A stretch of DNA of 64,000 nt from NCBI GenBank assembly GCA_000380225.1, contig KB904821.1, forward strand, positions 4,825,186 to 4,889,185, read 5' to 3'. The stretch is from a filamentous cyanobacterium ESFC-1 (GTDB lineage Bacteria; Cyanobacteriota; Cyanobacteriia; Cyanobacteriales; Spirulinaceae). Of the stretch, positions 63,341 to 64,000 are shown piece by piece. The position numbers and the translations under genes were made by a program. The notes under the pieces are model-generated. The model did not search any database. It worked only from the letters and a program-made list of their open reading frames with translations, and was not told the DNA's origin. Numbering within the stretch: the first letter of the stretch is position 1; each line of letters starts with the position of its first letter.

Positions 63341-63850
63341 CTAGATATCCGTCTCACTCAACTCGCGAGTTATATGGTCAAACGGGCCATCAACAAAACT
63401 GGTATCTTCAATCCCTGACTCCATCGCCAGAATCTTGATTCCCTCTTTCATAATCTGAATCCCGCGTACCGTTGGTGCAATGGGAACACCCAAGGAATTG
63501 TAAGTTTCCCGCAATCCCTGTAACACTCGTTCGTCTAAAACATCATTATCCGCCGCCACCAAAGCATAACTGGCGTAGCGCAGATAATAATCCATATCTC
63601 GCAAACAAGCCGAATAACGCCGAGTGGTGTAAGCATTTCCCCCCGGACGCAGCAATTCGGGAACATCCTCAAATAACTGGGTTCCCGCCGTTTTGACAAT
63701 GGCCGCCGCATTGGCCGTAATCATTGTCGCCACCCTCACTCGGTTATTCCCCGACTCAAAATAAGCCTTGAGGTCATCCATGGCGTTGCGGTCTAGATAA
63801 CGACCTGCAACATCGTAGTTTCTAATTAAGCTTGTAATCGCGTCTTTCAT
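63341..63850 (-). CDS. apcF: Allophycocyanin beta-18 subunit
   Basis: A 169-residue phycobiliprotein of the phycobilisome core, where the beta-18 subunit replaces ApcB next to the core-membrane linker. It starts MKDAITSLIRNYDVAGRYLD, which separates ApcF from ApcB (SVINSSDVQGKYLD). The phycocyanobilin attachment Cys82 lies in RRYSACLRDMDYYLRYASYA, and Asn72 (PGGNAYTT) is the residue methylated in beta subunits. GLRETYNSLGVPIAPTVRGI is typical. The C-terminus (ILAMESGIEDTSFVDGPF...) is several residues unlike those I recall. No other apc gene is nearby, as is usual for apcF. Confidence 0.95.
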   Translation of the reverse strand: MKDAITSLIRNYDVAGRYLDRNAMDDLKAYFESGNNRVRVATMITANAAAIVKTAGTQLFEDVPELLRPGGNAYTTRRYSACLRDMDYYLRYASYALVAADNDVLDERVLQGLRETYNSLGVPIAPTVRGIQIMKEGIKILAMESGIEDTSFVDGPFDHITRELSETDI

Positions 63851-64000
63851 AAATAAATAGCGCTCTCAAACAACAACTGTTTGTGGACTAGGTTTTCGTG
63901 TTTGAAGCCCTAGCAATAGCTTTCCTCAACCATCATCCCATAACCCTCGCTCAATCGCCCTTGAATCTTAAAAAGCAACCTCGCGATCGCGCCTTTTTTG
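63851..64000 (-). promoter_or_regulatory. Upstream region of apcF
   Basis: 150 bp to the window edge without an open frame or repeat array; it holds the apcF promoter. One HIP1-type GCGATCGC lies near 63983. No specific light-responsive motif could be assigned. Confidence 0.35.

Overview
The window is a stretch of cyanobacterial chromosome. The evidence is the very high density of the octamer GCGATCGC (HIP1) in genes and spacers, an allophycocyanin beta-18 gene (apcF) at the right edge, cyanobacteria-typical families (DUF4079, DUF4332, DUF1517, Uma2, pentapeptide-repeat and PPC-domain proteins, a giant Ser/Thr kinase-histidine kinase) and many heptameric short tandem repeats in the spacers. 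It looks like a filamentous, repeat-rich genome, but I cannot name the species. No rRNA, tRNA or CRISPR array was seen.

Layout. 0.4-9 kb: ABC-2 permease, DUF4079 membrane protein, ankyrin protein, DUF4332 protein, PQQ-type sugar dehydrogenase lipoprotein, Tat-exported sulfatase, miaB. 9.5-11.5 kb: housekeeping rplU-rpmA and hemB, each followed by a clear terminator. 11.5-18 kb: an IS200/IS605-type end joined to a broken DUF1778 antitoxin gene, pentapeptide protein, Uma2 nuclease, a CblD-like protein, GNAT enzyme, a degenerate histidine kinase, the tRNA t6A enzyme TsaC, and an exported PPC protein. 18.3-34 kb: an extracellular polysaccharide island with a glycoside-hydrolase-like lipoprotein, the four dTDP-rhamnose genes (rfbC-rfbD-rfbA-rfbB), three glycosyltransferases, an alkaline-phosphatase-fold protein, and an MBOAT O-acyltransferase with its SGNH partner. 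An old 633-bp tandem duplication carrying an ISAs1-derived mini-element separates those last two genes. 34-39 kb: an M48-like protein that has lost its zinc site, a SulP transporter, a small NfeD-like protein.

39.2-44.9 kb holds the most interesting unit. It is a four-gene operon: an HTH plus P-loop-less STAND-like protein, a MoxR AAA+ ATPase, a vWA protein with a degenerate MIDAS, and a formylglycine-generating-enzyme-like protein. It is preceded by three copies of a palindromic operator candidate and a divergent 42-residue hydrophobic peptide, and it contains seven tandem 49-bp hairpin repeats. The make-up matches the computationally described MoxR-vWA NTP-dependent conflict systems, so a defence or self/non-self role is the best inference. 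45-47 kb: a solitary TnpB element whose left-end hairpin has been invaded by a 51-bp dispersed repeat. 47-61 kb: an O-antigen-ligase-like protein, a Ski2-like RNA helicase, a REC-GGDEF-EAL c-di-GMP protein and a 2223-residue signalling protein whose N-terminal kinase lacks the catalytic Asp. 61-64 kb: DUF1517 protein, a ribbon-helix-helix/coiled-coil gene split by a -1 frameshift that carries a textbook slippery heptamer plus hairpin, and apcF.

Three dispersed non-coding families recur: two related MITE-like elements (with ends like GTAGTGGCGCGACACA), a 51-bp palindromic repeat, and a roughly 110-250-bp spacer repeat found three times. Function calls come from reading the translated sequence for family motifs; no database search was run.
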